Shown: one piece after another, positions 7,560-19,281 of the stretch | How the letters are laid out: every line of letters starts with the position of its first letter | How positions within the stretch are numbered: the stretch's first letter is position 1 | Assembly (NCBI RefSeq): GCF_002224485.1 | Contig: NZ_CP022463.1 | Span: forward strand, 1,832,817 to 1,896,816 | Length of the DNA: 64,000 bases | DNA from: Sinomonas sp. R1AF57 | GTDB lineage: Bacteria > Actinomycetota > Actinomycetes > Actinomycetales > Micrococcaceae | Reading direction: 5' to 3' | Made by a program: the position numbers and the translations under genes | Notes under the pieces: generated by a model | Told to the model about the DNA's origin: nothing | The model's input: only the letters and a program-made list of their open reading frames with translations | Database searches by the model: none

Positions 7560-8858
7560 GTGAGACGTGAGGCCATCAGGGAGTACCTGGCCAGCGCCCT
7601 GTGGGCGATGCCGACCGCCGCCGTCATCCTCGCCCTCATCGCGGGAGCCGGGGTGTCGTCGATCCGGATCGACCCGGCCTCTCCTCTGGCCGTCCTCGTG
7701 TTCCAGGGCACGTCCGACGACGCGCGGAGCCTCCTCATCAGCATTGCGAGCACGATCGTCACGGTCATCGCCCTCGTCCTGGGCCTCACCATCGTCGCCC
7801 TCCAGCTCGCGTCGACGCAGTTCAGCCCCCGGCTGCTGCGCAGCTTCCTCCGGGACATTCCCAACCAGCTGACGCTCAGCGTCTTCGTCGCGACCTTCGC
7901 GTACAGCACCGCGGGCCTCTACACCGTCGGCGTCGCCAGCGGCCAGCGCATCGAGGACTTCCCGCGCATCGCTGTGAGCGGGGCGCTGCTCCTGCTGTTC
8001 GTGAGCATGGTCATGCTCGTCTTCTTCGTGCATCATCTCGCTCACTCGATCCAGATAGACCAGGTGATGAAGGGCGTCGAGAGAGGGACCCTGAGAGTGC
8101 TCGAGCGGTCGTTCGCCGAGGGAGACCCTGATCTCCGGGTGCCGGAGCCGCCGCGCGGTGCGGTGGCGCTTCCGGCACCGGGGTCGGGGTATGTCCAGGC
8201 GTTCCACGTCGAGGCCTTCGTCGCAGCCTTGTCGAGGCGCCGCCTCACGGCCCGGATCGTTCCCGTGGTGGGCCGCCATGTGGTTGCGGGCACGCCCATC
8301 GTGTGGGTATGGGAGGACGACGGCGCGCGTCCACCGCTGCAGGAGGCGATCGCCGAGCTGCGGAGGGCGCTGCCGACGATGGTGCGCGTGGGCTACGAAC
8401 GGACCCTCGAGCAGGACGTCGCCTTCGGTATCCGACAGCTCGCGGATATCGCCTCCAAGGCGCTCTCGCCCGCCGTCAACGACCCCTACACGGCCAACCA
8501 GGCCGTCGACCACTTGGCCACGATCCTGGCGGCCCTCACGGAGCGGCAGCATGGCCCGCGAGCAGCGAGGGACGCCCGCGGCGTCGTCAGGCTCTACGTG
8601 CCTGCGAGGGATTTCGGCTACCTTCTGGAGCTCGCCCTGGGGCAGGTGCGCCGCTATGGGGCGAACGAGCCGCGCGTCGTGAGGGCCCTCCTGCGGGTCT
8701 GCAGTGACCTCGCAGGGCTCGGGGACGAGTCGCATCGGGCCGTGGTCCGGCGCTATGTCGAGACCCTTCTGGACGATGTGCGCCGGATGGTCCCCCAACC
8801 AGCCGACCGCGAGCCCCTGCTCGCGGAGGGAGCAGCCTTGCTGGCGTCCCTCCCCTAG
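7560..8858 (+). CDS. DUF2254 membrane protein
   Basis: A 432-residue protein of the DUF2254 family. Four hydrophobic segments lie near residues 10-30, 60-85, 105-125 and 140-160 (ALWAMPTAAVILALIAGAGV, ISIASTIVTVIALVLGLTIVALQLAS, QLTLSVFVATFAYSTAGLY, GALLLLFVSMVMLVFFVHHL). A soluble C-terminal half contains the conserved DIASKALSPAVNDPYTANQAVDHL segment. The best start is GTG 7560 (VRREAIREYLASALW), because translation upstream of it does not look protein-like; its ribosome binding site is weak. The function of the family is not known. A strong hairpin follows the stop. Confidence 0.8.
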   Translation: MRREAIREYLASALWAMPTAAVILALIAGAGVSSIRIDPASPLAVLVFQGTSDDARSLLISIASTIVTVIALVLGLTIVALQLASTQFSPRLLRSFLRDIPNQLTLSVFVATFAYSTAGLYTVGVASGQRIEDFPRIAVSGALLLLFVSMVMLVFFVHHLAHSIQIDQVMKGVERGTLRVLERSFAEGDPDLRVPEPPRGAVALPAPGSGYVQAFHVEAFVAALSRRRLTARIVPVVGRHVVAGTPIVWVWEDDGARPPLQEAIAELRRALPTMVRVGYERTLEQDVAFGIRQLADIASKALSPAVNDPYTANQAVDHLATILAALTERQHGPRAARDARGVVRLYVPARDFGYLLELALGQVRRYGANEPRVVRALLRVCSDLAGLGDESHRAVVRRYVETLLDDVRRMVPQPADREPLLAEGAALLASLP

Positions 8859-8874
8859 GGCCGTCGACGACAAA

Positions 8875-8915
8875 GCCGCCGGCCTGCGGGGAGCAGTTCC
8901 CAGCAGGCCGGCGGC
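8875..8915. terminator. Bidirectional terminator hairpin
   Basis: A perfect 13-bp stem, GCCGCCGGCCTGC (8875-8887) with its complement at 8903-8915, and a 15-nt loop. It sits between the convergent DUF2254 and nrdF genes, so it can end both transcripts. Confidence 0.75.
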
Positions 8916-8928
8916 TCATCACGCAATC

Positions 8929-12115
<3,187 letters not shown>

Positions 12116-12611
12116 AATGCGTCCAATCCCTTGGTGACTCGGTCCACGTCCTCGGACGTGCCCATGAGCTCGAATCGGTAGAGGTGGGGAACATGGCACT
12201 TGACGGCGACGATGTCGCCCGCAGCGCAGTAGTTGTCCCCGAAGTTCGTGTTGCCCGCGCTGATGACGCCTCGGATGAGGCCCCTGTTCTGCGGATCGTT
12301 GAGGAATCTGATGACCTGCTTCGGGACCGAGCCCGCTCCCCCGGTCCCGCCGTACGTGGGCACGACGAGCACGAACGGCTCGGTGGCGCGCAGCGGGCGT
12401 TCGTTGGCATGGAGCGGGATCCGCTCGGCATCCAGACCGAGCTTGCCCACGAACCGGTGGGTGTTGCCGGAAGCAGAGGAGAAGTAGATCAGGCGGCTCG
12501 CCACGAGGCGGGGCCCGGAATCCGAGCCCGTCGCCCCGACGCTGGCCGTGTCCACGATGACCTGGGAGGCCATCTCAAGCACCCCCTGGAAGCGAAGCGG
12601 ATGACGGCGGC

Positions 12612-12860
12612 TCAGGCCACCGACGCGGAGGCGCTGCCCTGGGCGAGGGCAGCGATCTTGTCCGGGCGGAACCCGGACCAGTGGTCACCGTCGGCGACGA
12701 CGACCGGGGCCTGCATGTAGCCCATGGCCTTGAGGCGCGCGAGGGCCTCAGGGTCCTGGGTGACGTCAACGCTCTGGTAGGCGATGCCCTTCTTGTCGAG
12801 GGCGCGGTAGGTAGCGTTGCACTGCACGCACGCCGGCTTCGTGTAGACCGTGACGTTCAT
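12612..12860 (-). CDS. nrdH: Glutaredoxin-like electron donor NrdH
   Basis: An 82-residue NrdH-redoxin that reduces the class Ib reductase using thioredoxin reductase. The active site is C-V-Q-C at residues 11-14 ([21 protein letters not shown]), followed by the NrdH-type [25 protein letters not shown] and the [10 protein letters not shown] motif near the C-terminus. ATG 12860 follows AAAGGAACC. It is the first gene of the nrd operon; two NrdR-box-like sites lie about 110-155 bp upstream. Confidence 0.93.
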   Translation of the reverse strand: MNVTVYTKPACVQCNATYRALDKKGIAYQSVDVTQDPEALARLKAMGYMQAPVVVADGDHWSGFRPDKIAALAQGSASASVA

Positions 12861-12966
12861 GGTTCCTTTACCCCTTACGCGAAAGCTCTGCCCGGCCGAG
12901 GCGTCCTCTCCGCCGCTGCCGCACCGACGGCTGCCCCTCATCCTGATGGCCGCCCCGGTGCCCTCG

Positions 12967-12982
12967 ATACTACATGTAGTGC
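12967..12982. promoter_or_regulatory. NrdR-box-like site 1
   Basis: Contains the perfect palindrome ACTACATGTAGT at 12969-12980, which fits the AT-rich core of NrdR boxes (two 16-bp sites upstream of RNR operons bound by the nucleotide-sensing repressor NrdR). Located upstream of nrdH. Confidence 0.6.
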
Positions 12983-12998
12983 ACGGCGCCGCTGCGGA

Positions 12999-13014
12999 CC
13001 CCAAGATGTTGTCT
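12999..13014. promoter_or_regulatory. NrdR-box-like site 2
   Basis: An imperfect palindrome with core CAAGATGTTG (13002-13011). Its centre is 32 bp from the centre of site 1, the three-helical-turn spacing typical of paired NrdR boxes. The spacing is what supports the call, as the sequence match is weaker than at site 1. Confidence 0.5.
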
Positions 13015-13212
13015 TACAAGTATGTCATTCTTCGGGCCGTGAGTCCACAGAATCCACACACTTAATGCACCGGGAAGACCCGCGTATTCCCGCGGTTCAG
13101 GGCCCGTCGTCCACACCCTGTGGACGCGGCGAACGCACAGCGCGCTGTGTTGGCGTGTCGTTAATCTCTCGGCGTGTCGTACGCTGGAGCGGCCCACAGG
13201 AAGGGAGCGAGC

Positions 13213-14127
13213 GTGGTCAACCCGGTCCATCTCCAGACCCTCCTGGAGGTCGTCCGCCTCGGAAGCTTCGCCTCAGCCGCCTCCCAGCTCGGGTACACGC
13301 CGTCGGCCGTGTCCCAGCAGATGGCAGCGCTCGAGCGGGAGACCGGCGTCGAGCTCTTCCACCGCACGGCCCGCAGCATCGTCCCCACCGAGGCCGCCCT
13401 CGTCATGACCCGGCACGCCGCCAAGGTCCTCACGGACATCGACGCGCTGCGCGCCGCCACGGCCCGCGCCGCAGAGGCAGCCGGGCGGGAGCTCCGCCTC
13501 GGCATCTTCCCGAGCCTGGCGACCTATGTCCTGCCCTCGGTCCTGCGCAGCGAACGCTGGCGGCGGCTCGGCCTCGACCTCCACGTGTCGGTCGCGGAGC
13601 CGGGCCAGACCATCCGGGGACTGCACGACCGCGGCGACCTCGACGTCGTCCTCGTCTACCAGGTCGGGCAGAGCGGGCTGGCGTGGCCGCACACCATGGA
13701 CCGGCTCTGGGTGGGCGACGACCCGTTCCGCGTGGTCCTGCCGGAGTCCTGGGGCATCGCCGAAGGGGTGCAGGTCAGCGCAGACCAGCTCGGCGACATG
13801 CCCTGGATCGTCCACCATCCGGGGACGAGCGATGCGACCGTGATCGACCGCCTCTTCGCCAGCTGCGGGCTCCAGCCCCGCGTCGTGGCCTACAGCGACG
13901 ACTTCAACGCGAGCCTCGGCCTCTCCTCCGCGGGGCTCGGCGCGGCGCTCGTGCCCGAGCTGGCCCTGCAGTCGCGGCCCGGCGGGGTGGTCGTGGTCGA
14001 CGTGCCGGAGATCAGGCTCGCCCGGACGATCTTCGGGCTGCGCCCCGGTGGGGCCGCCGACCCGCAGGCACGGATCTTCCTCGACCTCGTCGCCGAAGCG
14101 CTCACCGGCCTGGTGCGGCACGCATGA
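13213..14127 (+). CDS. LysR-family transcriptional regulator
   Basis: A 304-residue LysR-type regulator. The N-terminal winged helix-turn-helix is clear: LQTLLEVVRLGSFASAASQLGYTPSAVSQQMAALERETGVELFHRTARSIVPTEAA. A periplasmic-binding-protein-like effector domain follows from about residue 90. GTG 13213 is preferred because AGGAAGGGAG lies just before it; the frame is open 13 codons further upstream. Its stop overlaps the start of the DUF72 gene (ATGA), so the two are coupled. The target and effector are not evident; the adjacent nrd operon has its own NrdR-like sites, so a link with nrd is not assumed. Confidence 0.9.
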   Translation: MVNPVHLQTLLEVVRLGSFASAASQLGYTPSAVSQQMAALERETGVELFHRTARSIVPTEAALVMTRHAAKVLTDIDALRAATARAAEAAGRELRLGIFPSLATYVLPSVLRSERWRRLGLDLHVSVAEPGQTIRGLHDRGDLDVVLVYQVGQSGLAWPHTMDRLWVGDDPFRVVLPESWGIAEGVQVSADQLGDMPWIVHHPGTSDATVIDRLFASCGLQPRVVAYSDDFNASLGLSSAGLGAALVPELALQSRPGGVVVVDVPEIRLARTIFGLRPGGAADPQARIFLDLVAEALTGLVRHA

Positions 14128-14966
14128 GGGCGCCGGGAGGTGGGCGGGCCCGGGGCCGCGCCTTCGTGGGCGTCTCCGGCTGGCGCTACGCACGCTGGCG
14201 CGGCGACTTCTACCCCACTGGGCTCAGGCAGCGGGACGAGCTCGCCTACATCGCCGGACGCATGCCCTCGGCCGAGATCAACGGCTCGTTCTACTCCCTC
14301 CAGCGGCCCTCCTCGTACACCGCCTGGCGCGACGCGACCCCCGGGGACTTCGTGTTCGCCGTCAAGGGCGGCCGCTACATCACCCACCTCCTGAAGCTGC
14401 AGAAGGCGGAGACCGCGCTGGCGAACTTCTTCGCCTCCGGGGTCCTGGCGCTCGGGGGGAAGATGGGCCCGTTCCTGTGGCAGCTGCCGGAGCGCCTCGC
14501 GTTCGACGCCGAGCGCCTGGCCGGGTTCTTCGACCTCCTCCCGCGCACGGTCGCCGAGGCGGCCGAACTCGCCAGGCGGCACGACGAGAAGGTCCCCGAG
14601 GACCGGGCCTTCACCGAGGCCCTGGCCGACGGACCGCTGCGGCATGCCCTCGAGCCGCGCCACGAGAGCTTCGGTTCGGAGGCCGCAAGGAGCCTGCTCG
14701 AGCAGGCCGGGATTGCGACCGTGGTGGCGGACTCGGCCGGCCGCTTCCCCCAGTTCCGGCACCCGGGCGCCGACTTCCGGTACGTCCGGCTGCACGGCGA
14801 GACCGCGCTCTACCACGGCGGGTACTCCGCCGCGTCCCTCGACGCGTGGGCCCGCGAGGCCCGGGGATGGATGGACGACGGCTTGGACGTCTACGTCTAC
14901 TTCGACAACGACGCCGACGGGCGGGCGCCGCACGACGCCGTCGCCCTCCTCGAGCGCCTGGCGTGA
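14124..14966 (+). CDS. DUF72 (YecE-like) protein
   Basis: A 280-residue DUF72 protein, a TIM-barrel-like family of unknown function. Typical motifs are FVGVSGWRYARWRGDFYPTGL near the N-terminus, AEINGSFYSLQRPSSYTAWRDATPGDFVFAVKGGRYITHLLKL, ALEPRHESF, and YVYFDNDADGRAPHDA near the C-terminus. ATG 14124 overlaps the LysR stop codon by four bases. The coupling suggests the regulator and this protein are made together. Confidence 0.88.
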   Translation: MRAPGGGRARGRAFVGVSGWRYARWRGDFYPTGLRQRDELAYIAGRMPSAEINGSFYSLQRPSSYTAWRDATPGDFVFAVKGGRYITHLLKLQKAETALANFFASGVLALGGKMGPFLWQLPERLAFDAERLAGFFDLLPRTVAEAAELARRHDEKVPEDRAFTEALADGPLRHALEPRHESFGSEAARSLLEQAGIATVVADSAGRFPQFRHPGADFRYVRLHGETALYHGGYSAASLDAWAREARGWMDDGLDVYVYFDNDADGRAPHDAVALLERLA

Positions 14967-15004
14967 CGCTGGCCCCATCGGGGGTCCGGGACTATCGTGA
15001 TGCC

Positions 15005-15505
15005 ATGGAGGCAGTCAGCCAGCATTTCGGCCCCGTAGTCCTCTCCACGTCAGGCAGCCGGGCCGTGCCGGGAACGTTCAGCGTCGAGGGCGCGCACGTG
15101 CCGCTCGAGCTGACGATCTCCGACCACGACCACCTCGACGAAGCGGCCGTGCACAAGGTCGACTACCGCCTCCGCTTCCTCCCCGAGCTGATCGACTCGG
15201 TCCGCGAGCGCATCACCCAGGAGCTCGACGACGACGAGAGCGCCGCGAGCCAGTTCCGCCACTTCCACTGCCAGAACCTCGGCAACGGCTCGGTGAAGAA
15301 GGTCTTCGGCGTCGAGGACCCGGCCGAGCTGACGCCCGAGGTCTTCGTCCGGGCGCTGCGCCTCGCGCGGGTCGGGATCTACCCGGGCCAGCCCGAGCGC
15401 TACTTCGTCCTGAACCTCACGCTCGGCGAGGGCTTCACGGACGAGATGCTGGTGGCCGCCGCCGATGCGGACGGCGTGGTGGACGACGAGATCCTCTGGG
15501 ACTGA
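15005..15505 (+). CDS. Hypothetical protein, DUF2004-like
   Basis: A 166-residue acidic soluble protein. The sequence (LPELIDSVRERITQELDDDES... and RYFVLNLTLGEGFTDEMLVAAADADGVVDDEILWD) resembles DUF2004 proteins, but this is from memory and tentative. No signal peptide or membrane segment. It starts 38 bp after the DUF72 stop and may belong to the same unit; a GATGCC stretch rather than a clear ribosome binding site precedes ATG 15005. A very strong terminator follows. Confidence 0.65.
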   Translation: MEAVSQHFGPVVLSTSGSRAVPGTFSVEGAHVPLELTISDHDHLDEAAVHKVDYRLRFLPELIDSVRERITQELDDDESAASQFRHFHCQNLGNGSVKKVFGVEDPAELTPEVFVRALRLARVGIYPGQPERYFVLNLTLGEGFTDEMLVAAADADGVVDDEILWD

Positions 15506-15538
15506 CCGGCGGCCGCTGCGCCGCGCCCAGCGGACGCC

Positions 15539-15576
15539 CGAGGGGCCCCGGTTCGAGGACGAACCGGGGCCCCTCG
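15539..15576. terminator. Bidirectional terminator hairpin
   Basis: A perfect 17-bp stem (15539-15555 with 15560-15576) and a 4-nt AGGA loop, located between two convergent transcription units, the unit ending at 15505 and metE. Confidence 0.85.
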
Positions 15577-15596
15577 CGGTGCTGGCAGCCGCTGCC

Positions 15597-17987
15597 TCAG
15601 ACCTTCGCGAGCGCCGCGCGTGCCACCTTGGCGGCCTCGACGAGGTTCCGCAGGGACGCCTCGGTCTCCGCGTAGCCGCGGGTCTTGAGGCCGCAGTCCG
15701 GGTTGACCCAGAGCTGGCGCGCCGGGACATGCTTGACCGCGGTCTCGAGCAGCTCCTCGACCTCGGCCTGGCTCGGGACGCGCGGCGAGTGGATGTCGTA
15801 CACGCCCGGTCCGACGCCGCGGCCGAACCCGTGCGCCTCGAGGTCGTTGACGACCTCCATGCGGGAGCGGGCCGCCTCGATCGAGGTCACGTCGGCGTCG
15901 AGGCCGTCGATCGCATCGATGATGACGCCGAACTCCGAGTAGCACAGGTGGGTGTGGACCTGGGTCGCGTCCCGGGCGCCCGCCGTCGCGAGCCGGAATG
16001 ACTTCACGGACCAGTCAAGGTACGCGGGCTGGTCGGCACGGCGCAGCGGGAGCAGCTCGCGCAGGGCAGGCTCGTCCACCTGGATGATCTTGATCCCGGC
16101 GTCCTCGAGGTCGGTGATCTCGTCGCGCAGGGCGAGGGCCACCTGGTTGGCGGTCTCGGCGAGCGGCTGGTCGTCGCGGACGAAGGACCACGCGAGGATG
16201 GTCACGGGGCCGGTGAGCATGCCCTTGAGCGGCTTCTCGGTGAGCGACTGAGCGTAGGCCGCCCACGGGACGGTGATCGGTGCGCCGGTGGAGGCATCGC
16301 CCCACAGGATCGAGGGTCCAGCCGCGCGCGAGACGTCGCCCCACAGGATGGACGGGCGGGTGCAGCGCGAGCCGTAGGACTGCACCCAGCCGTGGACGGT
16401 GACGTCGAAGCCGTCGAGGTTCTCGGCGAAGTACTGGACCATGTCGTTGCGCTCGGGCTCGCCGTGCACGAGGACGTCGAAGCCGAGCTCCTCCTGCAGG
16501 TCGACGACGCGCTTGATCTCGTCCTTCATGAGTCGCTCGTACTCGGCCGCGTCGATCGCGCCCCGGTTCAGGCGGGCGCGAGCCCCACGGACCTCCGCGG
16601 TCTGCGGGAAGGAGCCGATCGTCGTCGTCGGCAGGGGCGGCAGGTTCAGGACGGCGTCCTGCGCGGCGGCGCGCACGGCATAGTCCGAGCGGGAGAAATC
16701 GGCCGCGGTGAGGGCCGCGGTGCGCTCGCGGACCTCGGGGCGGCGCACGCCCGGTGCCTGGGCGCGGGAGGCGATCACGCGGGTCGCCTCGTCGAGGGCG
16801 GCCTGCGCCGAGGCCGGGTCTGCCAGGTAGGCCGCGAGCGTGGCGACCTCGCGCACCTTCTGGTCGGCGAACGCGAGCCAGCTGCGCAGCGCGTCGTCCA
16901 GCTGGGTCTCCTCCTCGACGTCGTGCGGGACGTGGAAGGTCGAGGTCGAGGTCGAGACCGCGACGGCGAATCCGTGCTCGGCGCCGGCCGCCCGGAGGGC
17001 GTCGAGCTTCGCCGCCGAGGCCGCGAGGTCGTTGCGCCAGACGTTATGGCCGTCCACGACACCGGCGACGAGCGTCTTGCCGGCGAAGCCGGCCAGCTCG
17101 GCGTCGGACGGGAGCGCACCCTTGAAGAGGTCCAGCGCCACAGCCTCGACACCGGTGGCCGCGACGGCCGAAGACTGGGCACCGAGGCCACCGTACGGGG
17201 CGGACAGGAGGATCTGCGGACGGGCGGCGGGGGCGGTCAGTGCGGCGTAGGCGCGCTCGACGGCGTCGCTCACCTCGAGCGCGGGGGTGTCGAGGTCTGC
17301 CACGAGCGCCGGCTCGTCGAGCTGGACCCACTCGGCGCCGGCGGCGGCGAGCTTCTCCAGGAGCTGCGCGTACACGGGGAGGATGTCCTCGAGGCGGGAC
17401 AGCGGCGCGAAGTCGGCCGGAGCGTCGTCGGAGGCCTTGGACAGGAGCAGGAACGTGACGGGGCCGACGAGGTAGGGGCGGGTCACAATCCCTTGGGCCT
17501 TGGCGAAGGCGAAGTCCTCGACCACGCGCTCTGAGGAGAGCGAGAAGGACGTCTCGGGGCCGATCTCCGGGACGAGGTAGTGGTAGTTCGAGTCGAACCA
17601 CTTCGTCATCTCGAGAGGCTGCTGCTCCGCGTTCCCACGGGCCAGCGTGAAGTAGGCATCGAGGCCGAGGGTCCCATCGGCGTCGTGCAGCGCCCCGAAG
17701 CGGGCGGGCACCGCGCCGAGCGCGACCGCGGTGTCGAGCACCTGGTCGTAGAAGGAGAAGGTGCCGGGGACCGAGGAGCGCTCGGTGAGGCCGAGCCCGG
17801 CGAGCCGGGCCAGCGTCGCGGCCTGGATCTGCTCGGCGGCGGCGTGCAGCTCGGCGGCGGTGGAGGCGCCGGCCCAGTAGGCCTCGACGGCCTTCTTCAG
17901 CTCGCGCCGGCGGCCGATGCGGGGGTAGCCGAGGATGGTCGCCGACGGGAAGGAGGGCGCGGCGGAGGAAGGGTTCTGTGCAGTCAT
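15597..17987 (-). CDS. metE: Cobalamin-independent methionine synthase
   Basis: A 796-residue MetE that transfers methyl from 5-methyltetrahydropteroyltri-L-glutamate to homocysteine. The catalytic zinc ligands are visible: His680 and Cys682 in [10 protein letters not shown] and Cys765 in NPDCGLKTR; the 83-residue Cys-Cys spacing equals that in E. coli MetE (643/726). The C-terminal half begins near [19 protein letters not shown]. An unusual in-frame 13-residue duplication, PSILWGD at 545-551 and again at 558-564, follows [12 protein letters not shown] in the normally single-copy stretch before [16 protein letters not shown] 17987 has GGA upstream. metF lies 43 bp upstream on the same strand and supplies the methyl donor. 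Confidence 0.95.
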   Translation of the reverse strand: MTAQNPSSAAPSFPSATILGYPRIGRRRELKKAVEAYWAGASTAAELHAAAEQIQAATLARLAGLGLTERSSVPGTFSFYDQVLDTAVALGAVPARFGALHDADGTLGLDAYFTLARGNAEQQPLEMTKWFDSNYHYLVPEIGPETSFSLSSERVVEDFAFAKAQGIVTRPYLVGPVTFLLLSKASDDAPADFAPLSRLEDILPVYAQLLEKLAAAGAEWVQLDEPALVADLDTPALEVSDAVERAYAALTAPAARPQILLSAPYGGLGAQSSAVAATGVEAVALDLFKGALPSDAELAGFAGKTLVAGVVDGHNVWRNDLAASAAKLDALRAAGAEHGFAVAVSTSTSTFHVPHDVEEETQLDDALRSWLAFADQKVREVATLAAYLADPASAQAALDEATRVIASRAQAPGVRRPEVRERTAALTAADFSRSDYAVRAAAQDAVLNLPPLPTTTIGSFPQTAEVRGARARLNRGAIDAAEYERLMKDEIKRVVDLQEELGFDVLVHGEPERNDMVQYFAENLDGFDVTVHGWVQSYGSRCTRPSILWGDVSRAAGPSILWGDASTGAPITVPWAAYAQSLTEKPLKGMLTGPVTILAWSFVRDDQPLAETANQVALALRDEITDLEDAGIKIIQVDEPALRELLPLRRADQPAYLDWSVKSFRLATAGARDATQVHTHLCYSEFGVIIDAIDGLDADVTSIEAARSRMEVVNDLEAHGFGRGVGPGVYDIHSPRVPSQAEVEELLETAVKHVPARQLWVNPDCGLKTRGYAETEASLRNLVEAAKVARAALAKV
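16297..16349. repeat. 39-bp tandem duplication inside metE
   Basis: TCGCCCCACAGGAT occurs at 16297-16310 and 16336-16349, exactly 39 bases apart, with diverged flanks. The result is the repeated peptide PSILWGD(V/A)S in MetE. Confidence 0.85.
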
Positions 17988-18030
17988 GGGAAGTCCTTGT
18001 GTTCAGGCGAAGCGTGCGGAAGGGACGGAA

Positions 18031-18984
18031 TCAGTGCGCGGCCCGGCGCCGGGCAGCCAGGGAGGGCCGGCTGGGACGCGGGAGGCTGAGCCTCGCGAGG
18101 ACCTCGAGCGAGGCCTCGTGCTCGTTGAAGGTGTAGAGGTGGAGGCCCGGGGCGCCTGCCTCGAGCGCGGCCTCGGCGAGCGCGACGCTCGCCTCGATGC
18201 CGATGCCGCGCGCGGCAGCCTCGTCGTCGCCCGCGGAGCGGAGGCGGTCGACGAGCGACGCGTCGGGGAGCACCCCGGACAGGCTCGCGAGCTTCTCGAT
18301 CCGACGGACGCTCGTGAGCGGCATGATGCCGGGGATGACCGGGATCGTCACGCCCGCCCGGCGCGCCCGGTGCAGGAGCGAGGCGTACTGGTCCGTGTGG
18401 AAGAAGACCTGCGTGATCGCGAAGTCGGCACCCGAACGCTGCTTGGCCAGGAGCACCTCGATGTCGTGGGCCTCGCTCGGCGATTCAGGGTGCTTGGTGG
18501 GGTAGGCGGCCACACCGATCGCGACCTTGCCGGCGGCGAACTGCGCGGAGCGCCGCAGCTCGACCCGTCGGATGAGCTCGATGAGGTCCTGGGCGTACCG
18601 CAGCGCGCCCTGAGGCAGCACGCCGTCGCGGGGCGTGTCCCCGCGCAGGGCGAGGATGCCGCGGACGCCGCGGTCGAGGAGCTCGTTGACCACGGTGCTC
18701 AGCTCGGCTGGGCTGCCGCCGACGCAGGTGAGGTGCGCGAGCGGCCGCAGGGTCGTCTCGAGCTGCAGGCGGTCGACGAGGTCCAGCGCAGTGTCGTGGT
18801 TCGAGCCGCTCACCCCGTACGTGACCGAGACGTAGTCCGGGTCGGTGGCCTCGAGCTCGCGGATGGTCTTCCACAGGGTCTCGGAAGCGGCCGGGCTCCT
18901 GGGCGGGAACAGCTCGTAGGAGAGGGCCACAGGGGCTGGTGCGGCGATGGATGTGGGGGCGTCGATCAGGGTTGGTGGAGACAT
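18031..18984 (-). CDS. metF: Methylenetetrahydrofolate reductase
   Basis: A 317-residue MetF flavoenzyme reducing 5,10-methylene-THF to 5-methyl-THF, the cofactor substrate for MetE. Family motifs: LSYELFPPRS near the start with the catalytic Glu, YVSVTYGVSGS, LAHLTCVGGS, ILALRGDTP, and FAITQVFFHTDQY with VTIPVIPGIMPLTS. ATG 18984 is preceded by AGGA at good spacing; the open frame extends 14 codons further but lacks family similarity there. It is first in a metF-metE operon with a long structured leader. Confidence 0.95.
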   Translation of the reverse strand: MSPPTLIDAPTSIAAPAPVALSYELFPPRSPAASETLWKTIRELEATDPDYVSVTYGVSGSNHDTALDLVDRLQLETTLRPLAHLTCVGGSPAELSTVVNELLDRGVRGILALRGDTPRDGVLPQGALRYAQDLIELIRRVELRRSAQFAAGKVAIGVAAYPTKHPESPSEAHDIEVLLAKQRSGADFAITQVFFHTDQYASLLHRARRAGVTIPVIPGIMPLTSVRRIEKLASLSGVLPDASLVDRLRSAGDDEAAARGIGIEASVALAEAALEAGAPGLHLYTFNEHEASLEVLARLSLPRPSRPSLAARRRAAH

Positions 18985-19199
18985 TTGCGTCCTTTGGCGG
19001 TCCAGTCCGTCCCTGCGCAGCGGCATGCGCGTTGCAGGGCAGAGGTGTCTTCAGGAACGCAGGGTGCACTGCCCGTGGGGCGCCGCCGCGGCTGGCGCCC
19101 GGCATGGAGGGCAGTTTCCCTGCGGCAAATGTCAGGCCCACACGGGGGCACCCACATCCCCGGGACCGGGGATCGCTGACACGTTGCAGAGGCAACTTG
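18985..19199 (-). ncRNA. Structured 5' leader of metF-metE (unassigned riboswitch-like RNA)
   Basis: About 215 nt separate a plausible promoter from the metF start. On the minus strand I see, in order: a small hairpin (19183-19196); a helix TGTCAG (19176-19181) paired with CTGACA (19130-19135) closing a junction with two hairpins (19156-19173, 8-bp arms, and 19136-19149); a long two-part hairpin with arms 19109-19115/19068-19074 and 19118-19123/19059-19064; and a CCCTGC/GCAGGG hairpin (19011-19039) just before the ribosome binding site. The GCAGGG element at 19118-19123 could also pair with the CCCTGC at 19034-19039, so alternative folds exist. I do not recognise SAM-I, SAM-II, SAM-IV, SAH or cobalamin consensus. 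Confidence 0.5.
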
Positions 19200-19205
19200 G
19201 TTACG

Positions 19206-19235
19206 AGCCTAGGAAGCGGAGCCGGTGCGCTTCAA
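19206..19235 (-). promoter_or_regulatory. Probable sigma-70 promoter of metF-metE
   Basis: On the minus strand TTGAAG (19230-19235) and TAGGCT (19206-19211) are separated by 18 bp. Initiation would fall near 19199, at the 5' edge of the folded leader. Confidence 0.5.
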
Positions 19236-19281
19236 GGAGATTCCGCAATGTGTCAGACCGTGACGGCGTGTGACGCCGGGC

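Larger units (their letters stand above)
12861..13212. other. Divergent spacer nrdH / lysR
   Basis: A 352-bp non-coding spacer. It holds the two NrdR-box-like sites on the nrdH side. It is locally AT-richer than its surroundings near 12968-13070 (for example TTGTCTTACAAGTATGTCATTC), as expected for promoters. I could not fix -35/-10 hexamers for either gene with confidence. Confidence 0.5.

Noticed and set aside
18966-19157. A 63-codon Cys-containing frame in the metF leader as a leader peptide
   Set aside because: No ribosome binding site, no run of methionine codons, and it overlaps the metF start; the RNA folding explains the region better.
19059-19199. Cobalamin, SAM-IV or SAH riboswitch in the metF leader
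   Set aside because: I looked for the B12-box, the SAM-IV core and the SAH core on the minus strand and none matched beyond short GC-rich similarities. A covariance search is needed before naming a class.
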